Assembly (NCBI RefSeq): GCF_003576645.1
Contig: NC_044918.1
Location: 32,997,740 to 33,061,739, forward strand
Source: Ipomoea triloba
Taxonomy: Eukaryota; Streptophyta; Magnoliopsida; Solanales; Convolvulaceae
Direction: 5' to 3'
Length of the DNA stretch: 64,000 bases
The notes below the pieces were generated by a model. The model was given only the letters and a program-made list of their open reading frames with translations, did not search any database and was not told where the DNA came from. A program made the position numbers and the translations under genes. Below are positions 19,869 through 32,262 of the stretch, one piece after another. Positions within the stretch are counted from its first letter, which is position 1. Each line of letters opens with the position of its first letter.

Positions 19869-21193
19869 GAAACAAGTGTTTGGTACTTCGACAGTGGATG
19901 TTCAAGACACATAACCGGAAACCCAAACAATCTAGATGACATCCATTACAAAAGTGAAGGACATGTAACCTTTAGAGATGGAGAAAGGGGGCAAATCATT
20001 GCTAGCGGAACACTAAATGTCCATGGTTTCCCCAGATTATCAAGAGTCTTCCTGGTACAAGGCTTAAAAGCAAACCTTATCAGTATAAGTCAGTTGTGTG
20101 AAGATGAACTAAGGGTAAAATTCTCAAAAGAAAATTGCAAAGTGTACAACCAAGGACATGAATGCGTCATGATGGGAAAAAGGTCCTCGGATAAATGCTA
20201 CACATGGGATAGCCATTTAACTTGCAACCAAGTCACTATCAATCAAACACTTCTGTGGCATCAACGTATGGGGCATATAAATTTTCATGATATGAAAAAG
20301 GGACTAAAAAGGGGAGCATACCGAGGTGTTCCAAAACTGGACATTGATGAAAATAGAAAATGTGATGCATGTCTTGAAAACAAAATAACAAGAAGTAGCC
20401 ACAAAAGAACACCATGAATTCACACTTCAAGAATTATGGAACTTCTCCATATGGACCTCTTTGGACCCACTCAAACAGAAAGCATAGGAGGAAAACGGTA
20501 TGTTCATGTAACCGTTGATGATTTCTCACGATATACATGGGTAAACTTCCTCAGAGACAAATCAGAAACATTCAACGCCTTCAAAATCCTCATCAACAAA
20601 ATACAAAATGAAAAGGATCAAAAGGTGGGAAAAATCATCCGGTTAAGAAGTGATCATGGAAGAGAATTTGAAAACTCACAGTTCAAAACATATTGTGATG
20701 AGAATGGATCCATCACGAATTCTCGGCTCCCAAAACACCGCAACAAAATGGGGTAGTTGAGCGGAAAAATCGGACCATACAAGAAATGGCAAGGGTCCTA
20801 CTAAATCACAAAAGAATATCACCAAAGTTTTGGGCAGAGGCTGTAAACACCGCATGTTACTTGATAAATCGAGTATACATACGGAAAGAAACAAACATGA
20901 CACCCTACCAAATTTGGAAGGGTAGGACACCAAATCTAAAACACACACATGTATTTGGTAGCAACTGCTACATACTAAGCGACAGAGAATCCTTAGGAAA
21001 ATTCGACATCAAAGGTGACCAAGGAATCTTCCTAGGATACTCATCAAACAGTCGGGCCTTTCGTGTGTTTAATCTCAGGACAAACAGTGTGATGGAATCC
21101 ATAAATGTAACCATCAGCGATGAATATTCAGAAGAAAACACTGATAATGATGTTACTCAGAAATTGTTGAAACAACAGTTCCACCATCAATGA
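19869..21193 (+). pseudogene. Sirevirus protease-integrase, interrupted
   Basis: Protease motif DSGCSRHITG lies near 19890, then the pre-integrase finger H...H...CDACLENK. A TGA at 20415-20417 interrupts the frame. The integrase core continues in the same frame at 20436 (LHMDLFGPT, IRLRSDHGREF), and a frameshift near 20712 moves the PQQNGVVER block into another frame. 20786-21193 then carries WAEAVNTACYLINR and VFGSNCYI up to a stop. At least three disabling lesions. Confidence 0.85.
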
Positions 21194-21993
21194 ATACCCC
21201 TACAGAAAAAACAGAAACAGAGACCAAATCAGAAGATGAGGATGAAGAAAAAACAGAAACAGAGACCAAATCAGAAGATGAGGATGAAGAAACTAAAAAA
21301 CAGCCTCTCATACCAGAAGATGAGGATGAAGAAACTAAAAAACAGCCTCTCATACCAAAATCAAAAACTCAGAAAAATCACCCACAGCCTCTCATACCAA
21401 AATCAAAAACTCAGAAAAATCACCCCCTGCCTCTCATACCAAAATCAAAAACTCAGAAAAATCACCCCCTCCCTCTCATACCAAAATCAAAAACTCAGAA
21501 AAATCACCCCCTCAAAAATATCATTGGAGATCTAGAATATGGAATAAGGACTAGAGGGAAAAAGAGAGACTACCTCAAGATGTCTGAAGGAGATCTTTGC
21601 TATACATCAAAAATCGAACCAAAGAACATCAATGAAGCATTGTTAGATGAATTTTGGATAGAAGCCATGCAGGAGGAATTACAACAGTTTGAAAGAAATG
21701 GGGTATGGGAATTAGTCACCAAACCACAAGATGTCAACATCATCGGAACAATATGGGTCTATAAAAACAAAACAGATGAACAAGGAAACATAGTAAGGAA
21801 CAAAGCCAGACTAGTAGCCTAAGGCTACACACAAGTCGAAGGAACAGACTTTGAAAAAACTTTTGCACCAGTAGCTAGAATTGAGTCCATACGGCTTCTA
21901 ATAGCCGTAGCATGCATCCTAAAAATAAAACTGTATCAAATGGATGTAAAAACCGCATTTCTGAATGGGTACCTAAAAGAAGAAGTCTATGTA
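21190..21993 (+). pseudogene. Sirevirus RT, first part
   Basis: A Glu/Lys/Pro-rich linker opens this part and contains several exact 42-bp tandem duplications, probably assembly-made. The RT domain begins near 21600 (ALLDEFWIEAMQEEL, WVYKNKTDEQGN). A CAA-to-TAA change at 21820 truncates it; the RT sequence continues in frame to 21993 ([19 protein letters not shown]), where element A interrupts it. It resumes at 33688. Confidence 0.85.
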
Positions 21994-22402
21994 TGTAATA
22001 CCCCAAAATTTTAAAACCCAAAAATTTCTTTTTATTAAGATTATCTCGGATTTATTATTAAATCCAAACATTTTCAAGAATATTTCGTTATAATTATGTA
22101 CCTTTCAAAACAAAGGTTGTTTCGCGAACTCTGGACCAACGTATTTCAAATCAGGTTATTGTTTTAAAAAGGGGTCCAGATGTTGTTTGAGATTAACCTA
22201 TTGTAAAATTTTTATCTCAAAGGATTATTTTGTGCAAAAATATTAATATTAATATTTTTGGTACCAAGCTTATGAGATAAGATTCATCCATATTTTATTA
22301 TTATTATTAGTAATATTATTATTATATATAATTATAGATAAGTATCCATATATTATAATATTATTATTATATAGATTTGGATGGATAAGTATCCATATAT
22401 TA

Positions 22403-22444
<42 letters not shown>

Positions 22445-22962
22445 CCTAATTCGTATATATATATATAATGTGATAAGAATGAAACTAAAGTTTCATTTCT
22501 TCATCTTCATCCTCATTTCGTGAGAGAGAGTGAGAGAGAGAGAGAGCAAGTTCCAAGCTTTGATCGCGATTTGTTTGGTAAAATTTATATTTAATCGGTT
22601 AAAAGTTATATTTTTACTCCTAGTTCATAGTTTTGGGTAGAATTTTGTTGAATCATATTTGTATTATTGTGTTCTATGTTAGGATTTTAAGAGCAAAGGT
22701 TGAATCCCGAGCTTCAATCTTCGAATTTCTTGTGTTCGTAGTGAGATTGAGGTAAGTTACCCCTCAAGTTGGAATTATAGCTACTCAAAGTAGGTAATTG
22801 GTGAATTAATTTCCAATCCATGAAGTTGTATGTAATTTGTGAATATTTTGTGTATTGGACATGTTGTACACATAAATTAGTAGTATATATAAATATATTG
22901 TGTATGTGTGTGTGACGTGATAGATATATATATATGGTGTATGTGTGTGATATTTATATATN

Positions 22963-23906
22963 AACTAAAAAACAGCCTCTCATACCAAAATCAAAAACTC
23001 AGAAAAATCACCCCCTCAAAAATATCATTGGAGATCTAGAATATGGAATAAGGACTAGAGGGAAAAAGAGAGACTACCTCAAGATGTCTGAAGGAGATCT
23101 TTGCTATACATCAAAAATCGAACCAAAGAACATCAATGAAGCATTGTTAGATGAATTTTGGATAGAAGCCATGCAGGAGGAATTACAACAGTTTGAAAGA
23201 AATGGGGTATGGGAATTAGTCACCAAACCACAAGATGTCAACATCATCGGAACAATATGGGTCTATAAAAACAAAACAGATGAACAAGGAAACATAGTAA
23301 GGAACAAAGCCAGACTAGTAGCCTAAGGCTACACACAAGTCGAAGGAACAGACTTTGAAAAAACTTTTGCACCAGTAGCTAGAATTGAGTCCATACGGCT
23401 TCTAATAGCCGTAGCATGCATCCTAAAAATAAAACTGTATCAAATGGATGTAAAAACCGCATTTCTGAATGGGTACCTAAAAGAAGAAGTCTATGTATGT
23501 AATACCCCAAAATTTTAAAACCCAAAAATTTCTTTTTATTAAGATTATCTCGGATTTATTATTAAATCCAAACATTTTCAAGAATATTTCGTTATAATTA
23601 TGTACCTTTCAAAACAAAGGTTGTTTCGCGAACTCTGGACCAACGTATTTCAAATCAGGTTATTGTTTTAAAAAGGGGTCCAGATGTTGTTTGAGATTAA
23701 CCTATTGTAAAATTTTTATCTCAAAGGATTATTTTGTGCAAAAATATTAATATTAATATTTTTGGTACCAAGCTTATGAGATAAGATTCATCCATATTTT
23801 ATTATTATTATTAGTAATATTATTATTATATATAATTATAGATAAGTATCCATATATTATAATATTATTATTATATAGATTTGGATGGATAAGTATCCAT
23901 ATATTA

Positions 23907-23948
<42 letters not shown>

Positions 23949-24465
23949 CCTAATTCGTATATATATATATAATGTGATAAGAATGAAACTAAAGTTTCAT
24001 TTCTTCATCTTCATCCTCATTTCGTGAGAGAGAGTGAGAGAGAGAGAGAGCAAGTTCCAAGCTTTGATCGCGATTTGTTTGGTAAAATTTATATTTAATC
24101 GGTTAAAAGTTATATTTTTACTCCTAGTTCATAGTTTTGGGTAGAATTTTGTTGAATCATATTTGTATTATTGTGTTCTATGTTAGGATTTTAAGAGCAA
24201 AGGTTGAATCCCGAGCTTCAATCTTCGAATTTCTTGTGTTCGTAGTGAGATTGAGGTAAGTTACCCCTCAAGTTGGAATTATAGCTACTCAAAGTAGGTA
24301 ATTGGTGAATTAATTTCCAATCCATGAAGTTGTATGTAATTTGTGAATATTTTGTGTATTGGACATGTTGTACACATAAATTAGTAGTATATATAAATAT
24401 ATTGTGTATGTGTGTGTGACGTGATAGATATATATATATGGTGTATGTGTGTGATATTTATATAT
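22963..24465 (+). repeat. Duplicated contig overlap (1503 bp)
   Basis: After a single N at 22962 the sequence steps back into the copia RT and the LTR start and repeats them through the position equivalent to 22961, apart from collapse of the 42-bp linker duplications. The offset is 1504 bp. Best explained as two overlapping contigs placed end to end. Confidence 0.9.
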
Positions 24466-25462
24466 TATGTACGTGTGTGTGTGTAGTATATATATTATGT
24501 GAGTGTGGGTAGTATATATACATTATGTGTGTGTGTGTATTATATATATTACGTGTGTGTGTGTATTATATATATTATGTGTATGTGTGTGTGATATATA
24601 TATCTATATAATATATATTATGTACGTGTGTGTGTGTATTATATATATTATGTGTGTGTGGGTTATATATATATATTACATATGTGTGTATTATATATAT
24701 ATCACGTGTGTGTGTGTTATGTATATATATTACATGTGTGTGTGATATACATATATGTATGTTACGGAGGTGTGTAATATATATATATACATTACGTGTG
24801 TGTGTGGTATAATATATATATATATGATGATATATATATATACCGTAACACATATATATATTATGTTGTAAAATATATGTATTATCCATATACATTATAT
24901 CACGTACCATATACCTTTTGTATACCTATATTATATGTTATATTACCAATTGCATGCTATCGATATATATTATATTATATACCGTATATATATGATATAT
25001 ATGAGTATAGGTATGTTAATGTTATATATGTATAGGTATAGGTAGTGTATGTGAACTATGTGTTGTGAACGTGAATGAGTTAATAAAGTGCGTGGTAAGC
25101 ATAGGAAAGAATTTGATAGTGTAATCATACCATGTTGGTTGTTGTCGTGATATGTGAACTTATGTACTACATGTTGAAGAGTGTATGAGTAGGAAAGGTG
25201 AGCGTATTGTCGGAACAAGAGTAGTTAATGTCTAAAATGAATAAAACCTTAGTTTCAAGAGGTTACGAGGACCTTGTTGTCTTTTTACCTCGGGCTATAA
25301 TTACCGAAGGTCGTCATTGATATATGTACGGTTGTATTCGTACTTTGGCGAAGTCTATTCGCCGAGTCTCTACGCCACTCATGTATGGCTAGACTGTGGG
25401 GGTGTGCACACTTAAGCGTATTGACTCCGTCGTCTCCGGGTTGGTGTCATTTTAATGGACCT
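24466..25462 (+). repeat. TG/TA microsatellite region in LTR A
   Basis: Alternating (TG)n and (TA)n tracts with ACGTGTGTG units, followed by AT-rich sequence from about 24840. It recurs at 26370-27366 through the assembly overlap and lies inside the LTR intron. The 3' LTR lacks it. Confidence 0.85.
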
Positions 25463-25463
25463 N

Positions 25464-25810
25464 TATTAAATCCAAACATTTTCAAGAATATTTCGTTATA
25501 ATTATGTACCTTTCAAAACAAAGGTTGTTTCGCGAACTCTGGACCAACGTATTTCAAATCAGGTTATTGTTTTAAAAAGGGGTCCAGATGTTGTTTGAGA
25601 TTAACCTATTGTAAAATTTTTATCTCAAAGGATTATTTTGTGCAAAAATATTAATATTAATATTTTTGGTACCAAGCTTATGAGATAAGATTCATCCATA
25701 TTTTATTATTATTATTAGTAATATTATTATTATATATAATTATAGATAAGTATCCATATATTATAATATTATTATTATATAGATTTGGATGGATAAGTAT
25801 CCATATATTA

Positions 25811-25852
<42 letters not shown>

Positions 25853-27366
25853 CCTAATTCGTATATATATATATAATGTGATAAGAATGAAACTAAAGTT
25901 TCATTTCTTCATCTTCATCCTCATTTCGTGAGAGAGAGTGAGAGAGAGAGAGAGCAAGTTCCAAGCTTTGATCGCGATTTGTTTGGTAAAATTTATATTT
26001 AATCGGTTAAAAGTTATATTTTTACTCCTAGTTCATAGTTTTGGGTAGAATTTTGTTGAATCATATTTGTATTATTGTGTTCTATGTTAGGATTTTAAGA
26101 GCAAAGGTTGAATCCCGAGCTTCAATCTTCGAATTTCTTGTGTTCGTAGTGAGATTGAGGTAAGTTACCCCTCAAGTTGGAATTATAGCTACTCAAAGTA
26201 GGTAATTGGTGAATTAATTTCCAATCCATGAAGTTGTATGTAATTTGTGAATATTTTGTGTATTGGACATGTTGTACACATAAATTAGTAGTATATATAA
26301 ATATATTGTGTATGTGTGTGTGACGTGATAGATATATATATATGGTGTATGTGTGTGATATTTATATATTATGTACGTGTGTGTGTGTAGTATATATATT
26401 ATGTGAGTGTGGGTAGTATATATACATTATGTGTGTGTGTGTATTATATATATTACGTGTGTGTGTGTATTATATATATTATGTGTATGTGTGTGTGATA
26501 TATATATCTATATAATATATATTATGTACGTGTGTGTGTGTATTATATATATTATGTGTGTGTGGGTTATATATATATATTACATATGTGTGTATTATAT
26601 ATATATCACGTGTGTGTGTGTTATGTATATATATTACATGTGTGTGTGATATACATATATGTATGTTACGGAGGTGTGTAATATATATATATACATTACG
26701 TGTGTGTGTGGTATAATATATATATATATGATGATATATATATATACCGTAACACATATATATATTATGTTGTAAAATATATGTATTATCCATATACATT
26801 ATATCACGTACCATATACCTTTTGTATACCTATATTATATGTTATATTACCAATTGCATGCTATCGATATATATTATATTATATACCGTATATATATGAT
26901 ATATATGAGTATAGGTATGTTAATGTTATATATGTATAGGTATAGGTAGTGTATGTGAACTATGTGTTGTGAACGTGAATGAGTTAATAAAGTGCGTGGT
27001 AAGCATAGGAAAGAATTTGATAGTGTAATCATACCATGTTGGTTGTTGTCGTGATATGTGAACTTATGTACTACATGTTGAAGAGTGTATGAGTAGGAAA
27101 GGTGAGCGTATTGTCGGAACAAGAGTAGTTAATGTCTAAAATGAATAAAACCTTAGTTTCAAGAGGTTACGAGGACCTTGTTGTCTTTTTACCTCGGGCT
27201 ATAATTACCGAAGGTCGTCATTGATATATGTACGGTTGTATTCGTACTTTGGCGAAGTCTATTCGCCGAGTCTCTACGCCACTCATGTATGGCTAGACTG
27301 TGGGGGTGTGCACACTTAAGCGTATTGACTCCGTCGTCTCCGGGTTGGTGTCATTTTAATGGACCT
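25464..27366 (+). repeat. Duplicated contig overlap (1903 bp)
   Basis: After the N at 25463 the sequence repeats 23560-25462, offset 1904 bp, and then continues with new LTR sequence. Same interpretation as the block at 22963. Confidence 0.9.
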
Positions 27367-27863
27367 AGGCGGGGCCACACTACGGGCCATTCTAATGAAC
27401 CTTCGTCCAAGGGACCGAGAAGAGAATTTGGGTAATGACCGCAAGCCCAAGTTCCAGGTTCATTCGGTCAACCGACAAGGAATATTCAACATTTCCTATA
27501 AGGCCTCATACTTTCAAATGAAACTAAGTCGAGTTTTCATAAGTAATGGTTGAATCAATGTCTATGATGAGATGGGTGATGCTAGCTCCAAGAAGCTAGA
27601 CGTTTGATGTCTTAGAATTGGGATATAGTGAAGTTGTCAAGTATGGTTGTGGAAATTCGCGTGTGTGTAATGTGAATATGATTAAATTTATGCTTATTTG
27701 TTTATATTATCGTAATTTACCAGCATGAAAGCATATCAGTCATTAGGAAATTCTATGCTATGGTCATTTGGTAAGTTAAAACATCTTTACCTATGAATGA
27801 GAAGCTTATGGGTTCTTACTTAGCCGTCATGCTAACGGGTGCTTCATTGTTGCCCTTTAACAG
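26160..27863 (+). other. Predicted LTR intron, element A 5' LTR
   Basis: Donor GATTGAG|GTAAGTT at 26160 (also seen in the duplicated copies at 22752 and 24256). The acceptor CCCTTTAACAG ends at 27863, with the branch-point-like GCTAAC about 30 nt upstream inside the inverted repeat TTAGC-N6-GCTAA (27820-27835). The next bases are the ATG of the LTR ORF. Prediction from sequence only. Confidence 0.6.
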
Positions 27864-28268
27864 ATGTCATCCAGCAATGAGTCGTATAGTTCGGTAACTT
27901 CACCGAACTATAATGGCTCAGTTTTTGGATATGGAGTCTATGTACAGCATATGATAGGGGAGGACCCCTACGTACCCGGCTACACTCTGCTAGCTCCTGA
28001 CGATTCCTTCTCACTATCCAGCTCTCTTGTGTCTCTGGTAGATGCTCATCCGGCTCGGTGGGGCTACTACCCAATAGAAGTTTTACCGGGTAGCGACCCC
28101 CTAGAGTTCATTGTACATTACCCATATCTCTGGGATCCCACTCCTCCCGAGGGAGAATGGTCTATGGTCATGGTCACTGATCGCTCCTTGGATCACCTTG
28201 TGTGGTTGGAGGGCGAATGGCATCTAGTTCGGGGAGAGTTTGAGATCCCAGTGTATCGTATGATCTGA
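27864..28268 (+). CDS. LTR-encoded conserved protein, element A 5' copy
   Basis: A 134-codon ORF inside the LTR, beginning with the ATG that abuts a predicted splice acceptor. Residues 1-25 are Ser/Asn/Tyr-rich. A block HMIGEDPYVPGY lies at about 29-40, and a conserved core from about residue 66 to the end holds GYYPIE, SDPLEF, YPY-WDP-PPE and GEWHLV-G. The same blocks occur in the element B LTR protein at 46064-46609. Pairwise differences in the core are largely third-position, suggesting protein-level constraint. The protein is acidic and Trp/Tyr/Pro-rich with no signal peptide or membrane segment. I do not recognise the family. The 3' LTR copy at 32781 differs at four bases. Confidence 0.65.
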   Translation: MSSSNESYSSVTSPNYNGSVFGYGVYVQHMIGEDPYVPGYTLLAPDDSFSLSSSLVSLVDAHPARWGYYPIEVLPGSDPLEFIVHYPYLWDPTPPEGEWSMVMVTDRSLDHLVWLEGEWHLVRGEFEIPVYRMI

Positions 28269-28438
28269 TAGGGGGTGGAGGTCAAGTCGGGATAGTCTAA
28301 AACTCTCTTTTTGTGTACATATTCTGCAGCAGTCTTAGTAGATCATTTGCCAAACTTGGGCATTGTGGTTGTATATATATATATATATATCTAAAGTATG
28401 TTTTGGGGTTCTAAGGATGTCGTTATCACTCCTATGAA

Positions 28439-28493
<55 letters not shown>

Positions 28494-28621
28494 NNNNNNN
28501 NNNNNNNNNNNNNNNNTATATGTTTGGAATGTTTAACTTATACCTCTGTTGTCGAGTCAGATAGTTATGAGTTGTTACAGGTGTATGGGAAGCATGTGTA
28601 GGTCAGGAAAATTAGCCTGTG

Positions 28622-28667
28622 CACCTAGGGAGGAACCGCTAAAGGTTAGCCGGGTTCGACCTAGGTG
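28622..28667 (+). promoter_or_regulatory. Conserved LTR 3' hairpin, element A
   Basis: Just after AGCCTGTG, CACCTAGG (28622-28629) pairs perfectly with CCTAGGTG (28660-28667), with an inner GAACC/GGTTC pairing. TGGCGGT follows. Families B, C, D and D-prime have the same arrangement with different but complementary arms. Confidence 0.65.
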
Positions 28668-28718
28668 TGGCGGTGATGCTCCCGGTTGTAGGGTTGACCA
28701 ACCCGGGGTGTCACAAGG

Positions 28719-28731
28719 TGGTATCAGAGCC
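28719..28731 (+). promoter_or_regulatory. Primer-binding site of element A
   Basis: TGGTATCAGAGCC three bases after the LTR end TGTCACA. Confidence 0.95.
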
Positions 28732-29131
28732 TATGATCGAGTCAACCTAGGTTTGTTAAGATAAGCTTAAGTTACTGTGTCACCCTAACCCAAGTGTAAA
28801 CCCTTTGGAACGAAATCGGAGCTGGTGGCTGGATAGCGGTAAAGGGGATCACCTATCATTGCTTCATATAATCTTGAAAATTGTGTATTGTGTGATATAA
28901 TCTCTGCTAATGATCGTATGTGTTTGTTGTTAGTAATTGTGATTGTTTGATGATTCGAAGAGTAGGATACACTATTGACTATAGTGCCCTACTGTAGCAC
29001 TTTGTTGATAAATGTGGTAAAGTGGGTAGTGACGTTGTAGTATAGTAATTGAGTAGATACGATGCTGCGTTCGAGGTGGTTAGGTTGCGAAATTCTAACC
29101 CTTTTAGAAGCTGATTGCTTGTTCAGTAGAT
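28732..29131 (+). other. Leader of element A
   Basis: Untranslated region between the primer site and the gag ATG. No ORF or repeat of note. Confidence 0.6.
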
Positions 29132-30328
29132 ATGCCTCCTAGACCGGAAACACGTAGTCGTGCGGGCAACGAAGAAACCTCTACCATGGATCGCATGGTG
29201 CAGGCGGGCAACGAAGAAACCTCTACCATGGATCGCATGGTGCAGATGATGGAAAAAGAAACCTCTACCATGGATCGCATGGTGCAGATGATGGAAAGAA
29301 TGACCTCTACCATGGATCGCATGGTGCAGATGATGGAAAGAATGACTGAGTTCATGATGGCTCAGCAGGCTCCAGACCAAAATCAAGTTCAGCCCCGAGT
29401 AGATTATGCTAAAGCAATAGCCAGCAGACACCCTCCGACCTAAGATTATGCTAAAGCAATAGCCAGCAGACACCCTCCGACCTATGCTTATGCTAAAGCA
29501 ATAGCCAGCAGACACCCTCCGACCTATGCTGGAGAAGAAGATCCCGTGGTTCTGGAAGAGTGGATCAGAACATTTGACAAGTTGTTGGACGCAGTAAACT
29601 GCCCTGCGGATCAGAGAATATCCTCGGCTGTGTACTACCTCACAAAGGCTGCGGACAATTGGTGGACTACAATTGGGCCTGATCTTTTGCAAGACCCAGA
29701 CTTCGACTGGGAAGACTTCAAAATAGCATTGAGGGCTCAGTTTTACACTGAAAGAATTCGAGGAATTAAATGCGAAGAATTTCTAAGGCTGAGACAGAAA
29801 GGGGCAAGTATTCAGGAGTATTATGTAAAGTACATAGAACTGCTAAGATTCGCCCAGGATATCGTGCCGGATGACGTGAGCAAGGCCAGAAGATTCGTGC
29901 GCGGCATGGACTGGGATAACCGAAGAGCCCTTGCACCGTTTATGTGTTCGACCCTGAAAGAGGCATATGAACGCGCGTCGGACCATTATCAAGTGCACCT
30001 GGATCAACAGGAGGTGTACGGCCGAAACAAGAGAAAGGCCGAGGCGCAGCAGGGGAAATCGAAACTTGAAGGCAAGAAACCAAACTTTGGAGAAGCCAGT
30101 AGCAGGCAAGGAGAAAGAAAGGGGGAAGTAATCCAAGTAAGGGGTTATCCATGCCCACGGTGTGGGAGGATCCACCCTAGTGAAAACTGTCGAGGGGAGA
30201 AACTTACATGCTTCCTGTGCGGCCGAGTGGGGCACACGCAGAGGAACTGTCCTATTCAACCACGACGCTATCTGAATCCACCCCTGAATCTGAATCAAGG
30301 GGGAAGGTCTACTGAAGAACCGAGGTAG
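29132..30328 (+). pseudogene. Element A gag
   Basis: Starts at the ATG of MPPRPETRSR. The retrotransposon gag domain covers EEWIRTFDKLLDAVNCP, YYLTKAADNWW, EFLRLRQKG and KARRFVRGMDW. Two knuckle-like motifs follow: CPRCGRIHPSENC, with unusual spacing, and the canonical CFLCGRVGHTQRNC. Exact 42-bp tandem duplications at 29168-29350 and 29402-29530 enlarge the N-terminus. One of them creates the TAA at 29441 and is probably an assembly product, so the biological gag may be open. It ends with TAG at 30326. Confidence 0.85.
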
Positions 30329-31375
30329 GGACAATTTAGCAGTGGAAATGGCAGAGGGAATAATGTCCCACAAGTAAGCCAGGGGAGACCGTCGAGTGTT
30401 GCTTCCAATATTACCAACAATAGAGGAAAACAGCCAGTTGGGGCCAGCTATGCAGGAAGCCCGGGGAGAATTTTCGTTGTCAATAGCGCCCAGGCTCAAG
30501 CAAGCGACACCGTTGCTGGTACCTTCCTAATAAACTCTGTGCCTGGTTTGGATCTTTTTGATACAGGAGACACGAATTCTTTCATCTCTTGTATGTTTGC
30601 TGATAAATTGGGGTTAAGATCTGCTACTAGGTTAAACCTTAACGTAATGACTGCCTCAGGACTAGTAGTAGCTTGTAAGAACATATATGAGAACGTTTCT
30701 ATAGAGATAGCGGGAGTTAACTGTCCCGGGAATCTTATTCGGTTTGAGTTGGAAGGTATAGATGTGGTATTGGGAATGGACTGGTTAGCGAAATATAAAG
30801 CTAGGATAGCTTGTAATGAAAAGAAAATTCTGTTAAGAGGACCGAAAGGGAAAAGGGTTTCATATCGAGGAATCGAGAAGGAACCCGAACCAAAACTGAT
30901 GACAATGCGTAGGCTGAGAAAATACGCACAAAAGGGGTATGGAGTGTACCTCTGTTTGGTGCAGGATATGGAAGTAGAAAAACTGGAGATTAGTCGGATC
31001 CCAGTTGTGTGTGAATTTCCGGACGTGTTTCCCGATGATCTTACGGGAATGCCCCCTGAAAGAGAAGTGGAATTCACCATTGACCTGATGCCGGGAACAT
31101 CACCTATTTCCAAAGCACTTTATAGAATGGCGCCCAAAGAAATAGAGGAGTTGAAAGTTCAACTAGGAGAACTGGGGAGAAAAGGATTTATTAGACCCAG
31201 TGTATGGCCCTGGGATGCACCGGTGTTATTTGTGACGAAGAAGGATGGGAGTTTTAGATTGTGTATCGATTACAGGGAACTGAATCGAGTCACAATTAAG
31301 AATAAATACCCATTGCCTAGAATTGATGACCTATTCGACCAGTTAAGAGGAGCGGGCGTATATAGATTTGATTGT
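30329..31375 (+). pseudogene. Element A protease and truncated RT
   Basis: In frame with gag after a single TAG. The protease has [12 protein letters not shown] and [12 protein letters not shown] fingers follow ([47 protein letters not shown]) and stop being homologous to element B near 31358. Unrelated sequence then leads straight to the polypurine tract. The deletion removes the catalytic Asp pair and everything downstream. Confidence 0.85.
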
Positions 31376-31489
31376 CTATTTGTGCTTGATCAACTGTTGT
31401 ATATTGAATGTCTTGATGTGTGGTTGTATGGCTGGCTGTGTGTTGAGACCTTATGTGTTAGGAAGGAAGTTTCGGGGACGAAACTATTC

Positions 31490-31504
31490 CTAAGGGGAGT
31501 AGGG
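31490..31504 (+). promoter_or_regulatory. Polypurine tract of element A
   Basis: CTAAGGGGAGTAGG immediately before the LTR start TGTAATACCCCG. Confidence 0.8.
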
Positions 31505-31896
31505 TGTAATACCCCGAAATTTTAAAACCCAAAATTTTTTTTATTAAGATTATCTCGGATTTATTATTAAATCCAAACATTTTCAAGAATATTTCGTTAT
31601 AATTATGTACCTTTCAAAACAAAGGTGGTTTCGCGAACTCTGGACCAACGTATTTCAAATCAGGTTATTGTTTTAAAAAGGGGTCCAGATGTTGTTTGAA
31701 ATTAACCTATTGTAAAATTTTTATCTCAAACGATTATTTTGTGCAAAAATATTAATATTAATATTTTTGGTACCAAGCTTATGAGATAAGATTCATCCAT
31801 ATTTTATTATTATTATTATATATAATTATGGATAAGTATCCATATATTATAATATTATTATTATATAGATTTGGATGGATAAGTATCCATATATTA

Positions 31897-31931
<35 letters not shown>

Positions 31932-32002
31932 GTATATATATATAATGTGATAAGAATGAAACTATAGTTTCATTTCTTCATCTTCATCCTCATTTCGTGA
32001 GA

Positions 32003-32046
<44 letters not shown>

Positions 32047-32262
32047 GAGAGAGAGAGCAAGTTCCAAGCTTTGATCGCGATTTGTTTGGTAAAATTTATA
32101 TTTAATCGGTTAAAAGTTATATTTTTACTCCTAGTTCATAGTTTTGGGTAGAATTTTGTTGAATCATATTTGTATTATTGTGTTCTATGTTAGGATTTTA
32201 AGAGCAAAGGTTGAATCCCGAGCTTCAATCTTCGAATTTCTTGTGTTCGTAGTGAGATTGAG

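Larger units (their letters stand above)
21994..28715 (+). mobile_element. 5' LTR of element A (assembly-inflated)
   Basis: Counting the overlapped blocks once (23498-25462 plus 27367-28715) the LTR is about 3.3 kb. It contains AT and TTA microsatellites, a TCATCTTCATCC leader with GA repeats, a splice donor, a long TG/TA-rich intron, an acceptor, a 134-codon ORF and the conserved 3' hairpin. A 23-base N gap at 28494-28516 lies in a TA repeat. Confidence 0.85.

Noticed and set aside
24503..25218. Several open frames of 60-111 codons rich in Ile, Tyr, Val and Cys on both strands
   Set aside because: They are translations of TG/TA microsatellites and are duplicated by the contig overlap; no gene.
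29132..29443. Four-fold ETSTMDRMVQ repeat in element A gag
   Set aside because: Same exact 42-bp duplication signature; the true gag probably has one unit.
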